From: Fundidesulfovibrio putealis DSM 16056
GTDB lineage: Bacteria; Desulfobacterota; Desulfovibrionia; Desulfovibrionales; Desulfovibrionaceae
Assembly: GCF_000429325.1 (NCBI RefSeq)
Contig: NZ_KE386885.1
Location: forward strand, 151,958 to 215,957
DNA: 64,000 nt
Reading direction: 5' to 3'
Shown here piece by piece: positions 46,083 through 54,166 of this stretch; within the stretch, counting starts at the first letter, position 1; the number at the start of each line of letters is the position of its first letter. The notes under the pieces were generated by a model, which made no database searches, was not told the origin of the DNA, and saw only the letters and a program-made list of their open reading frames with translations. The position numbers and the translations under genes were made by a program.

Positions 46083-46943
46083 TTACGCTCCGGCCCGCAA
46101 CGTGGCGCTGGCGGCTTCCGTATGAGCCACTGCGGCCAGGACCACCTGCCGGAAGGCCAGGGCAGCCGGAGAAGTGCCCTTCACGGCCAGATAGGCTTCG
46201 CCCTGGTCGGCGGCCTTGCCGACTTCCGTGTCGATGGGGATGCGGCCAAGGAAAGGCACGCCGGATGCTTCGGCAAGCTTCTCGCCGCCGCCGGACTTGA
46301 AGATGTCATGCACCGTGCCGCACTGGTGGCAGTGGAACCCGCTCAGGTTCTCAACGATGCCCAGCACCGGGTTGCCAAGTTCGCGGCAGAAGGCCACGGA
46401 GCGACGTACGTCGTCGATGGCCACGTCCTGGGGCGAGGTGACCACCAGGGCCACGGCGTCCGGGCCGAGAAGCTGCATCACCGAGAGAGGCTCGTCGCCG
46501 GTGCCGGGGGGGCAGTCCACAACCAGGCAGTCCAGATCGCCCCAGGCCACCTGATGCAGGAACTGCTTGATGACCCCGCCCTTCACCGGACCGCGCCAGA
46601 TGACCGGCTCGTCGGGGTTGGGCAGGAAGAATCCCATGGATACGACCTTGAGGTTCCAGTTCCACTCCACGGGCAGGATGGTGTCCCCGGCCATGTCCGG
46701 CTTGATTCCCGCAAGCCCCATGATCCGCGGGATGCTGGGGCCGTGGACGTCCACGTCCAGAAGCCCGGTCTTGAGGCCTTCCAGGGCCAGCCCGGCGGCC
46801 AGGTTGGCGGCCACGGTGCTCTTGCCCACGCCGCCCTTGCCGGACAGGACCACGATCTTGCTCTTGATGCGTGCTATGGCGCTGGGAACTTCCAGGGGTT
46901 GCAGGGGCTTTTGCGCCCCGCTGTCGCATGACGTGTGATTCAT
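46083..46943 (-). CDS. mrp: Mrp/NBP35-type Fe-S carrier ATPase
   Basis: A 286-residue P-loop ATPase. The deviant Walker A is SGKGGVGKST, with GLLDVDVHGPSIPRIMG and DCPPGTGDE. A CxxC-type site (GFHCHQCG) near 215 may bridge an Fe-S cluster between two subunits. The start at 46943 is chosen from the AGGA site and because upstream residues are atypical. In Desulfovibrio the Mrp protein belongs to the ORP gene set. Membrane segments are absent; it acts in the cytoplasm. Confidence 0.92.
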   Translation of the reverse strand: MNHTSCDSGAQKPLQPLEVPSAIARIKSKIVVLSGKGGVGKSTVAANLAAGLALEGLKTGLLDVDVHGPSIPRIMGLAGIKPDMAGDTILPVEWNWNLKVVSMGFFLPNPDEPVIWRGPVKGGVIKQFLHQVAWGDLDCLVVDCPPGTGDEPLSVMQLLGPDAVALVVTSPQDVAIDDVRRSVAFCRELGNPVLGIVENLSGFHCHQCGTVHDIFKSGGGEKLAEASGVPFLGRIPIDTEVGKAADQGEAYLAVKGTSPAALAFRQVVLAAVAHTEAASATLRAGA

Positions 46944-47108
46944 AGTCCTGTGCTTGTGCGCGCACGCCGGTGCGCGGTTTAAGGTGCTTGCGTCGTTCCC
47001 GGGCGGCCCGGCACCCTCAAATTGGGGGGAGGTGAAATCCAAGAATGCCGGTTTCGGGCCGCCTCCCGGGTTAATGGACCGGGTTCGTTCAATGCCATTA
47101 TTCCTGGA

Positions 47109-47486
47109 TCAGGAACAGCCGCCGCAGGTGAAATCGGTCGAGAACCGCTGGAGTTTGCCCGCGATGAACGCCTGGACGGCGTGGGCCACGCTTTCCGATT
47201 CGCCGCCGTGGTAGACGTCGATGCCCAGCTGTTTGAAGCCCATGAGCGGGCGCATGCCCATGCCGCCCGCGATAAGCGCCTTGACGCCGTTTCCGGCCAG
47301 GAACTGCACCGGGGCCATGCAGCCGCCGTGCTCGTGGGGGACGTTGGGCAGCGTGGTGACCGACACCACGGCGGAGCCGCCGATCTCCACCAGCGTGTAG
47401 AGTTCGCAATGTCCGAAATGTTCGCCGACCTCGGCTTCCAGACCGCCGGGCATGACCGAGGGTACAGCGATGAGAGTCGTTTCCAT
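47109..47486 (-). CDS. NifX/NifB-C-like protein, Orange Protein-type
   Basis: A 125-residue protein of the dinitrogenase iron-molybdenum cofactor family (PF02579): VGEHFGHCELYTLVEI and GGMGMRPLMGFKQLGIDVY. These small proteins bind metal-sulfur clusters; the Desulfovibrio Orange Protein carries a Mo-Cu-S cluster. The C-terminus ends CGGCS. ATG 47486 follows AAGGAGA. Placement between MinD-like ATPases and Mrp marks it as the ORP-type partner, though which of the two NifX-like genes here equals ORP cannot be decided by eye. Confidence 0.85.
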   Translation of the reverse strand: METTLIAVPSVMPGGLEAEVGEHFGHCELYTLVEIGGSAVVSVTTLPNVPHEHGGCMAPVQFLAGNGVKALIAGGMGMRPLMGFKQLGIDVYHGGESESVAHAVQAFIAGKLQRFSTDFTCGGCS

Positions 47487-47498
47487 GGAACAGTCTCC

Positions 47499-48404
47499 TT
47501 ATTGGTTCATTGCCGGAACGTGGGCCTCGCGGCCCATCTCCGACAACATGATGATGCGCTTCCAGGCGCTGCGCAGCGTATCGGTGAAAGGCGAACCCGC
47601 CAGCTCCGTCACCGCGCGGCCCCTGAGCATGGCCTCGAAAACGATTTCGTCGTGGGGCAGGCTGGCCACCACTTCGTGCCCCGCAGTCTCACAGCGCGAG
47701 ACGATCTCCTGCGCGGTGCGGGGGTTCAGGTCGCACTTGTTGACGATGACGCAGGCCCGCGTGCGGAAATGTCTGCACAGTTCCAGCACGCGCTCCAGAT
47801 CGTGCTGGCCCGACGGGGTGGGCTCGGTGACGATGACCGCCAGATCCGCCCCGGAGAGCGAGCTGATGACCGGACAACCGATGCCCGGCGCGCCGTCGCA
47901 CAGGATGAAGCTCAGCCCGTGGCGCGCGGCGATGGCCCTGGCCTCCTTCTTGAGGAGAGACACCAGCCGACCGGAGTTCTCCCCGCCGGGGGTCAGGCGG
48001 GCGTGAACCAGCGTGCCGAAGCGGGTGTCGCCCACGTACCATTCGCCGCAGTGCTTGTCGGGAAAATCGACGGCCGAGGCCGGGCAGAAGGCCACGCACA
48101 CCTTGCAGCCCTCGCAGCGCCTGGAATCAATGGCGAGTCCTACGCCGTTCTGGCGGATGGCGTCGAAGCGGCACATCTCGATGCATTTGCCGCAGCCCGT
48201 GCAGGCGTCGGGATCGATCACCGCCTCGTGGCCTGAAATGAACTGTTCGGTGCGGTCGTTGCGGGGAGAGAGCAGCAGGTGCAGGTCTGCCGCGTCCACG
48301 TCCAGGTCGCAGACCACTGCGCTGTCGCCCAGGGCCGCGAAGGCCGCCGTGAGGGATGTCTTCCCGGTGCCGCCCTTGCCGCTGATGACCACGATCTCAC
48401 GCAT
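47499..48404 (-). CDS. MinD-family ATPase with ferredoxin insert, ORP complex
   Basis: A 301-residue ATPase: Walker A SGKGGTGKTS, Walker B SFILCDGAPGIGCPV. An inserted ferredoxin domain (about 60-115) carries two 4Fe-4S motifs, CTGCGKCIEMC and CEGCKVCVAFCP. In D. vulgaris two such proteins interact with the Orange Protein. It overlaps the upstream ATPase gene by eight bases, so the pair is translated together. Confidence 0.9.
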   Translation of the reverse strand: MREIVVISGKGGTGKTSLTAAFAALGDSAVVCDLDVDAADLHLLLSPRNDRTEQFISGHEAVIDPDACTGCGKCIEMCRFDAIRQNGVGLAIDSRRCEGCKVCVAFCPASAVDFPDKHCGEWYVGDTRFGTLVHARLTPGGENSGRLVSLLKKEARAIAARHGLSFILCDGAPGIGCPVISSLSGADLAVIVTEPTPSGQHDLERVLELCRHFRTRACVIVNKCDLNPRTAQEIVSRCETAGHEVVASLPHDEIVFEAMLRGRAVTELAGSPFTDTLRSAWKRIIMLSEMGREAHVPAMNQ

Positions 48405-49275
48405 GGGCTGCCTCCGCGCCTGCGGCCCGGGCCATGCGGATGACGTTGTCGCGCAGTTCGGCGAACAGGCCCTCCAGCCAGGGGTTCATGGCGGCCAGGA
48501 CGTTGCCTGCCGCGTACTCCTCCGCGATGGAGCGGTTGTAGGGGATCTCGCAGAGCACCGGGATGGACTTGTCGGCGCAGTAGCGGTGCAGGGTGGAGTC
48601 GCCAAGCCCGGCGCGGTTGATGACAACGCCCATGGGTTTTCCCAGGGGGGCGAAGGCCTCCACCGCCAGGACGAAGTCGTTGAAGCCGAAGGGCGTGGGC
48701 TCCGTGACAAGGACGATGACGTCGCTGTCCATGACCGCGTTCACCGCCGGGCAGCTGACTCCGGGGGGGCAGTCCAGGATGGCGTCGGTGCCGGACGACT
48801 CCAGCATGGCGTCCAGGAGGAACTTCACCTCGCGCATGAGCGGCGGGCTCATGGCCTCGCCTACGCGCAGCCTGCCGGACAGGAACTGGCCGTTTTTGGT
48901 GCGCCCGCCTTCCACCACGCCAAGCTTGCGCCTGCCAGAGGACAGCGCGCCCTCCGGGCAGATGGCCAGGCATCCGCCGCAGCCATGGCACATCTCGGGA
49001 AAGACCAGAAGCTTCTTGCCCATGACGGACACGGCCTTGAACTGGCACAGTTCGGAGCATTTGCGGCACAGGGTGCACTTGGCGGGGTCCGCAACCGGGA
49101 TTTCCATGGACGCGCCCTTGCGCCAGGAAATATCGGGGCGCAGGAACAGATGCAGGTTCGGCTCTTCCACGTCCAGGTCCACGGCCACAGCGGGGCGCTC
49201 CCAGACCCAGGCCAGGGACGCCGACACAGTGGTCTTGCCGGTGCCGCCCTTGCCGCTCGCCACGGATACGATCAT
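48397..49275 (-). CDS. MinD-family ATPase with ferredoxin insert, ORP complex
   Basis: A 292-residue paralogue of the next gene: Walker A SGKGGTGKTT, ferredoxin motifs CTLCRKCSELC and CHGCGGCLAICP, Walker B AILDCPPGVSCP. It has the two-cluster insert of the ORP-locus ATPases. ATG 49275 follows AGGAAC. Confidence 0.9.
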   Translation of the reverse strand: MIVSVASGKGGTGKTTVSASLAWVWERPAVAVDLDVEEPNLHLFLRPDISWRKGASMEIPVADPAKCTLCRKCSELCQFKAVSVMGKKLLVFPEMCHGCGGCLAICPEGALSSGRRKLGVVEGGRTKNGQFLSGRLRVGEAMSPPLMREVKFLLDAMLESSGTDAILDCPPGVSCPAVNAVMDSDVIVLVTEPTPFGFNDFVLAVEAFAPLGKPMGVVINRAGLGDSTLHRYCADKSIPVLCEIPYNRSIAEEYAAGNVLAAMNPWLEGLFAELRDNVIRMARAAGAEAAHA

Positions 49276-49283
49276 GTCCGTTC

Positions 49284-49973
49284 CTACTTGTTGGGGCCGT
49301 CCGCGAAGGGGACCTGCCCGGACTTGTAGCGTTCAACGGCCTCGCCCACGGTGATGCCTTCAAGGTTCTGGCCCACCTTGATGCCCGCCGCTTCCAACGC
49401 CTGGAATGCTTTCGGGCCGACGATGCCGGTGAGCAGCACGCCCGCGCCCGCGTCGGCGATGCGCTCGGCGGTCTGGATGCCTGCGCCGTGGGCCATGGCC
49501 TGGGACTGTCCGTTGTCCACGTAGCTGGTCGCCATGGTGTCCAGATCCACAACGACGAAGCCTGCGGCGCGCCCGAAGCGCGAATCGACCATGTCCGTCA
49601 GGGCCGGGCCTTCGGAGCTTATCGCGATGATGTTCATGTGTACTGTCCTTTTCTTTGGCGGGGCGGGACGCTTGGCCTCGTCCGTTACCGAGTATTCCCC
49701 GCCCTCGATGCGAAGCGCCAGGGCATTCACCAGGGCGTCGGCCACTGCGCGCCTGGCGTCTGCCAGAATGCGCCCGAACGTGTGACGCGACACCTCCATG
49801 CGGGCCGCCGCCTCGGTGGTGGTCAGGCTTTCCAGGTCGGCCAGCTTCAGGGCCTCCAGGCCCTCCACGGTGAGGTAGGCCTCGCCGAGGTCGCCCAAAG
49901 GGACGCCTCTGGGCTTGAAATAGGTGGCCTTGGGTGTTCCCGAGACCTTGCGGCTGATACGCGGGCGCGGCAT
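49284..49973 (-). CDS. DUF134 regulator fused to NifX-like domain
   Basis: A 229-residue fusion. Residues 1-100 are a DUF134 helix-turn-helix protein (TYFKPRGVPLGDLGE, LTTTEAAARMEVSRHTFGRI). Residues about 113-229 are a NifX-like metal-cluster domain (DSRFGRAAGFVVVD). At the joint, AAGGAC lies seven bases before an in-frame ATG at 49636 (MNIIAISSEG), so the second domain may also be made alone as 117 residues. It heads the ORP operon and carries both a DNA-binding part and a likely cluster-binding part, which suggests direct metal- or redox-dependent control. Confidence 0.85.
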   Translation of the reverse strand: MPRPRISRKVSGTPKATYFKPRGVPLGDLGEAYLTVEGLEALKLADLESLTTTEAAARMEVSRHTFGRILADARRAVADALVNALALRIEGGEYSVTDEAKRPAPPKKRTVHMNIIAISSEGPALTDMVDSRFGRAAGFVVVDLDTMATSYVDNGQSQAMAHGAGIQTAERIADAGAGVLLTGIVGPKAFQALEAAGIKVGQNLEGITVGEAVERYKSGQVPFADGPNK

Positions 49974-49995
49974 CGATGATCCTTGCTTGTTGTTT

Positions 49996-50009
49996 TGCTC
50001 AAATGAGCA
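49996..50009. promoter_or_regulatory. inverted repeat TGCTCA-AA-TGAGCA
   Basis: A short dyad with 6-base arms lies 23 bases upstream of the DUF134-NifX start. Its position suits an operator for the ORP operon. Confidence 0.45.
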
Positions 50010-50111
50010 TTATTGCCGGGAAGGGCGTTTGTCAACGGCGTTCCTGAAAAACCAAGGGGAAGCCGAAACTTCCCCTTGCAACTTCAATCCGAAGTGTCGC
50101 CTGTGACCACA

Positions 50112-50498
50112 CTAGCCCTGCTCGCTGCAAGACCCGTCGCGCCCGCCTCCACGGCATCCGGGGCGGCCCTCTTTGCGGCCATGTCCCTGTCCGTGCCGGG
50201 CTTCGTCAGGTTCGTTTTCGGCCACGTCCTCGATGCGGATGGCCCATCCGTTGGCCAGGGCGCGGGCGACCACGGCCCGCGCTTCGCCCAGCATCCGGCA
50301 GAGCGTGGGCCGTGAGACCTCCATCCGCTGGGCGGCCTCCTCCTGGCTCAATCCCTCGGCGTCCACCAGTCGCATGGCTTCGAAACCCTCAACGGACAGG
50401 ACCAGCCCCCGGAGCTGACTCAAAGGGACTCCCTGGGGCTTGTAGAAGGTGGCGGGCGGGGCCGAGCCGATGCAGCGGCGCTTTCTGGGGCGGGGCAT
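50112..50498 (-). CDS. DUF134 DNA-binding regulator
   Basis: A 128-residue paralogue of the fusion's first half: TFYKPQGVPLSQLRGLVL and LSQEEAAQRMEVSRPTLCRM form the helix-turn-helix core. The last 25 residues are Gly/Arg-rich. ATG 50498 is favoured over GTG 50504 because AGGAG lies six bases before it. The large perfect inverted repeat at 50502-50539 covers this ribosome site, so the protein probably represses itself. Its stop lies about 140 bases before the ORP operon. Confidence 0.85.
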   Translation of the reverse strand: MPRPRKRRCIGSAPPATFYKPQGVPLSQLRGLVLSVEGFEAMRLVDAEGLSQEEAAQRMEVSRPTLCRMLGEARAVVARALANGWAIRIEDVAENEPDEARHGQGHGRKEGRPGCRGGGRDGSCSEQG

Positions 50499-50501
50499 GA
50501 A

Positions 50502-50539
50502 CACTCCTAGTTATGAAACTATGTTCATAACTAGGAGTG
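50502..50539. promoter_or_regulatory. perfect 16-base inverted repeat operator
   Basis: Left arm CACTCCTAGTTATGAA (50502-50517), six-base spacer, right arm TTCATAACTAGGAGTG (50524-50539). On the minus strand the second arm contains the AGGAG of the DUF134 gene, so binding or RNA folding would block its expression. No T-run follows, so it is not a terminator. Confidence 0.8.
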
Positions 50540-50587
50540 ATATGAAGGGCTGTCAAGAGGGGCGGCGAACGCCGCAGGCAGAAGCGC

Positions 50588-51922
50588 TTACAGGCCGTGC
50601 TTCTTCATCTTGCGCCACAGGGTGGTTCGGTTCACCCCCAGCGCGTTGGCCGTCTCGGAGATGGAGAAGCCGTGCTCCTGGAGCGCTTCCAGCAGCATGG
50701 CCCGCTCCCTGGCCTGGATGGTCCCGCCGCCTTCGCCCCCTGCGCCTGTGACGCCCTCCAGGCGGGGAGGCGTGTTGCCGCCGCCCAGGATGTACTCCGG
50801 CAGGTGGTCCGGCTCGATGGTGTCGGCCTGGGACAGGATGACCGCGTGCTCCATGGCGTGCTTGAGCTCGCGCACGTTGCCCTGGAAGGTGCAGGAGGCC
50901 AGGGTGCGCCGGGTGTTGGCCGAGATGATGGGCGTGCGGCGTCCGTAGCGCGCGGCGGCCATGTGCACGAAGTGGTCGGCCAGCAGGTCCACGTCGCCGG
51001 GGCGCTCGCGCAGCGGGGGCAGCTCCATCTCCAGCACCCGCAGCCGGTAATACAGGTCCGAGCGGAACTGGCCGGAGGCCACCCGCGTGCGCAGGTCCCG
51101 GTTGGTGGCCGAGATCACCCGCACGTCCACGCTCACGGGCTTGACCGAGCCCAGCGGATGGAAGCGCCCGCCCTCCAGGGCTTGCAGCAGCTTGGCCTGC
51201 AAGCCGGGGGGGAGGTCGCCTATTTCGTCCAGGAAGATGGTGCCGCCCGAAGCCGCCTCGAACAGGCCTGGCTTGTCGCGGTTGGCCCCTGTGAAGGCCC
51301 CCTTGCGGTAGCCGAACAGCTCGGATTCCAGAAGATTCTCGGGCAGGGCGGCGCAGTTCACATCCACGAAGGGCCCGGAGCGCCGGGCGCTGCTGGCGTG
51401 GATGGCCCGGGCGAACACGCCCTTGCCGGTGCCGGTCTCGCCGGTGAGCAGCACGGCGGCGTCCGTGCGGGAGATGGCCCCCAGCGTGGCGTAGAGGCGC
51501 TGCATGGGCTTGGAGCGCCCGATGATGTCCGAGGAGCTGCCCTGGGGCGGTGGCGGCGCGGCCACCAGCTTGTCCGAGAAGCACTCCACCCCGCCGATCA
51601 CCTTGCCCTTGGCGTCGCGCAGCACGGAAGCCGTGATCTCCAGGGGGATGCGCCTGCCTTCGCGACTCAGGAAATGCACCCGGCGCTTCACCTCGCTCTT
51701 TCCCTGGCTGATGGCCTTCTGCAGGTAGCAGCGCGAGTTGCAGAACTCGGTGCAGAACACCTCCCAGCATTTGCTGCCGATGGCCTCGCGCGCGGAAAAA
51801 ACCGTGACCCGCTCAGCCTCGCGGCTGAAATAAACCACGTTCCAGTCCTGATCCACGGCGAACACGCCAAGGCCGATGGAGTCCAGGATCAGGCCCTTGT
51901 CCAGCCATTCCTTGAGGCTCAT
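50588..51922 (-). CDS. Cys-rich PAS sigma-54-dependent activator
   Basis: A 444-residue enhancer-binding protein. The PAS domain (about 15-120) holds a Cys cluster, [15 protein letters not shown], that could bind an Fe-S cluster or sense redox. The AAA+ core has [14 protein letters not shown] and [12 protein letters not shown]; the C-terminal helix is a Fis-type HTH ([18 protein letters not shown]). ATG 51922 is chosen from a GGAG site; the frame runs open to 52249. It lies between the ORP and tmc operons. D. vulgaris has a sigma-54 regulator controlling ORP genes in an equivalent place, so ORP and perhaps tmc are the likely targets. Confidence 0.9.
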   Translation of the reverse strand: MSLKEWLDKGLILDSIGLGVFAVDQDWNVVYFSREAERVTVFSAREAIGSKCWEVFCTEFCNSRCYLQKAISQGKSEVKRRVHFLSREGRRIPLEITASVLRDAKGKVIGGVECFSDKLVAAPPPPQGSSSDIIGRSKPMQRLYATLGAISRTDAAVLLTGETGTGKGVFARAIHASSARRSGPFVDVNCAALPENLLESELFGYRKGAFTGANRDKPGLFEAASGGTIFLDEIGDLPPGLQAKLLQALEGGRFHPLGSVKPVSVDVRVISATNRDLRTRVASGQFRSDLYYRLRVLEMELPPLRERPGDVDLLADHFVHMAAARYGRRTPIISANTRRTLASCTFQGNVRELKHAMEHAVILSQADTIEPDHLPEYILGGGNTPPRLEGVTGAGGEGGGTIQARERAMLLEALQEHGFSISETANALGVNRTTLWRKMKKHGL

Positions 51923-52137
51923 GCGGGGTTCTCCGTCCGCGCCTGGCGGACTTGTCCCGTGGTTGCCGCCGGTTCCAGGCCGTTTGAACATGTCCGGTCC
52001 GGTTGCAGCGCCCATGCCATGCGTGCGCGTTCCCGCCGGGATACGGGGCAAGTCGCGCCGGGCTTCGCACCCTGGACCGCGCCCTGTTTCCGGCGCGAGG
52101 TCCTCCCCCCCCTCTCTCGCACGTCGTGATGCCATAT

Positions 52138-52156
52138 TGCAACGCCGGATGTTGCA
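52138..52156. promoter_or_regulatory. dyad TGCAAC-N7-GTTGCA, possible activator site
   Basis: It lies in the 450-base gap between the divergent sigma-54 regulator and the tmc-leading gene. A further TGCAAC half-site lies at 52242-52247. Position suits an enhancer-binding protein site. I did not find a convincing -24/-12 promoter near it. Confidence 0.4.
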
Positions 52157-52373
52157 GAAGTGCATCGCGTGCTGCCCGCGAACCCCTTTCGTCCACTGCC
52201 AGCACCATCCAACACGCCACAATAACAGGGAATATCTCTGGTGCAACATTCAGGAACGGGCCTTGCTCAACAGGAGCCGCCCGGACGGCCCCAGGCCGTC
52301 CCCCAAAAGCATCAGCCGTATCCCGGCACTGACGGGAACGCCGTGCCGGAACACCTCACAAGCGAGGGAAAAC

Positions 52374-52850
52374 ATGGACGAATGCACCACGTGCGAAGGC
52401 ATCAGCGTCGGCGGCGTCCCCAGTGACGAGGGCTTGAGGAAACTGGCCGAAAGCGGGGTCAGAACCCTGTTGGACGCCCGCGAGGAGGGGGAGGGCGGCG
52501 AGGACATCAGCGGCAAGGCCCGCGAACTGGGGCTTGCCTACATCCGGGTGCCCATCTCGAGGCGCAAGGTGGACGTGGCCCAGATCGACCGCTTCCGGAT
52601 GGCCATAGCCGACTCGGCAGGAGGCAGGATCCACGCGTTTTCATCCGGCGGCAAACGGCCCGCCGGGGTGCTGTGCTTCCTGGCCTGCGCCCGCATGGGC
52701 GACTCGGTGATCGAGGTGTTCCACAAGGCCAAGAAGTGCGGCTGCGCCATCGACAAGGAATTCGCCCTGAAACAGTTCATCCTGGATTTCTACTCCAGCC
52801 ATCGCGGCGACATGTTGAACAACCACTTCCAACACCCGCACCACGCCTAG
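52374..52850 (+). CDS. phosphatase/rhodanese-like protein with Ser for catalytic Cys
   Basis: A 158-residue protein resembling the dual-specificity-phosphatase-like family fused elsewhere to beta-lactamase-like sulfur enzymes: VPSDEGLRKLAESGVRTLLD, AYIRVPISRRKVD. At the loop where AYCRSGTR is usual, the sequence reads AFSSGGKR, so Ser replaces Cys and the loop Arg is kept. Activity is therefore doubtful. An N-terminal CTTC may bind metal, and a CGC motif lies near 123. ATG 52374 follows GAGGGAA. It leads into tmcD with a 31-base gap, so it is probably the first gene of the tmc operon. Confidence 0.7.
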   Translation: MDECTTCEGISVGGVPSDEGLRKLAESGVRTLLDAREEGEGGEDISGKARELGLAYIRVPISRRKVDVAQIDRFRMAIADSAGGRIHAFSSGGKRPAGVLCFLACARMGDSVIEVFHKAKKCGCAIDKEFALKQFILDFYSSHRGDMLNNHFQHPHHA

Positions 52851-52881
52851 GCGCGCGGGCAGAACACAACGCGGAGACAGA

Positions 52882-54150
52882 ATGCTCTACTCAAAGGACT
52901 TCGACTGGCAAACGGGAAGCCGTCCGGTGGCCGACCTCGCCGACTGGGATGAGCGCTTCGACTGGGTCGAGGAACCCGTCGTCAGCCCGGATGGCAACCA
53001 GGTGGCCGCCGTGGGCAAGCTCGCGGGCGAGGACGCCTTCACGGTGTGCGTCAACGGCGTGGACTGGGCCGAACCGTTCGAGAAGATCTGGAACCTGCGC
53101 CACGCTCCGGACGGGCGGCTCACAGCGCTGGTGCAGACCGACGGCGTCTGGACCATGGCCGTTGACGGCGAGGCCTGGGAGGAAACCTTCGACTTCGCCT
53201 GGAACCCCATGTTCAGCCGCGACGGTTCCGACATCGCCGTGTGCATCCAGAGCGGCGGCGAATACGGCCTGGCCGTGAACGGCGTACCCTGGGAGAACCT
53301 CTACGCCAACGCCAACAACTCCTGCATGAGCCCAGTGGGCGCAAAGACCGCCGCTGCCGTGCAGACCCAGCCGCTGGGCCAGGCCGAGACCGACAAGTTC
53401 CTCACCGGCATCTTCTCAACCTCGGTGGACGGCGAGACCTGGGACAAGAGCTTCGTCAACGTCTGGGGCGTCACCTTCAGCCCGGACGGATCCAAGGTGG
53501 CCGCCGAGATCCGCCTGAACCTCTACGAATATTCCATCGCCGTGGACGGAGCGCCCTGGCGCAGGAACTTCGGCGGCGTGTGGGAGCCGGTGTTCAGCCC
53601 CGACGGCAAGCGCGTGGCCGCGCCGGTGCGCCTGGCCGGGAAGTGGACTCTGGCGATTGACGGCGAGCGCGCCTGGAACCGCGACTACTACCAGCTCTGG
53701 CATCAGCTCTTTACGCCGGATAGCAAGAGCGTTGCGGCCATCGTCAGCCACGAGTTCGGCAAGTGGACCGTGGCCGTGGACGACGCCCCCTGGGCCACCA
53801 CGCACGACGTGGTGAAGGACCTGGTGGTCAGCCCCGACGGGAAGCACTTCGCCGCAGCAGCGGGCAAACCCGGCGACTGGACCGTCATCGTGGACGGGCG
53901 AGCCTGGGACGCCTCCTTCGAGCGGGTCTGGACGCCGACGTTCAGCCCGGACGGGCGCCGCGTGGCCGTCATGGCCGAGGTGAACGGAGAGAAGGTGACA
54001 GCCCTGGACGGCAGCGTCCTGGCCGTGAGTCCGGGCAGCTGCCAGGATCCGGTCTTCTCGCCGGACGGCTCCAGGCTGCTGGTCAAATGCATCAATGCAA
54101 ACAGCTACATCCGCCGGGTCGTGTCCGTGGACGCCCCCGGAGCCGCCTAA
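52882..54150 (+). CDS. tmcD: TmcD, WD40-like subunit of the Tmc complex
   Basis: A 422-residue soluble protein made of about nine repeats of 40-50 residues, each with a W..F..VW..FSPDG..VA pattern (for example VWEPVFSPDGKRVAAPV and VWTPTFSPDGRRVAV). This predicts a beta-propeller. No signal peptide or cofactor motif is visible. Its place before TmcC, TmcB and TmcA matches the D. vulgaris tmcABCD set read in reverse, where TmcD is the subunit of unknown role. ATG follows GGAGACAGA. Confidence 0.82.
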   Translation: MLYSKDFDWQTGSRPVADLADWDERFDWVEEPVVSPDGNQVAAVGKLAGEDAFTVCVNGVDWAEPFEKIWNLRHAPDGRLTALVQTDGVWTMAVDGEAWEETFDFAWNPMFSRDGSDIAVCIQSGGEYGLAVNGVPWENLYANANNSCMSPVGAKTAAAVQTQPLGQAETDKFLTGIFSTSVDGETWDKSFVNVWGVTFSPDGSKVAAEIRLNLYEYSIAVDGAPWRRNFGGVWEPVFSPDGKRVAAPVRLAGKWTLAIDGERAWNRDYYQLWHQLFTPDSKSVAAIVSHEFGKWTVAVDDAPWATTHDVVKDLVVSPDGKHFAAAAGKPGDWTVIVDGRAWDASFERVWTPTFSPDGRRVAVMAEVNGEKVTALDGSVLAVSPGSCQDPVFSPDGSRLLVKCINANSYIRRVVSVDAPGAA

Positions 54151-54166
54151 CGGGCAGGAGGGATAT

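Noticed and set aside
44223-46931. 902-codon rightward open frame over the ORP-end genes
   Set aside because: His/Gly/Ala-rich shadow with no domains; the opposite strand encodes the flavoprotein and Mrp.
51923-52373. Sigma-54 promoter for the tmc operon
   Set aside because: No GG-N10-GC match with a good -24 element was found in either direction; only the dyad at 52138-52156 is reported.
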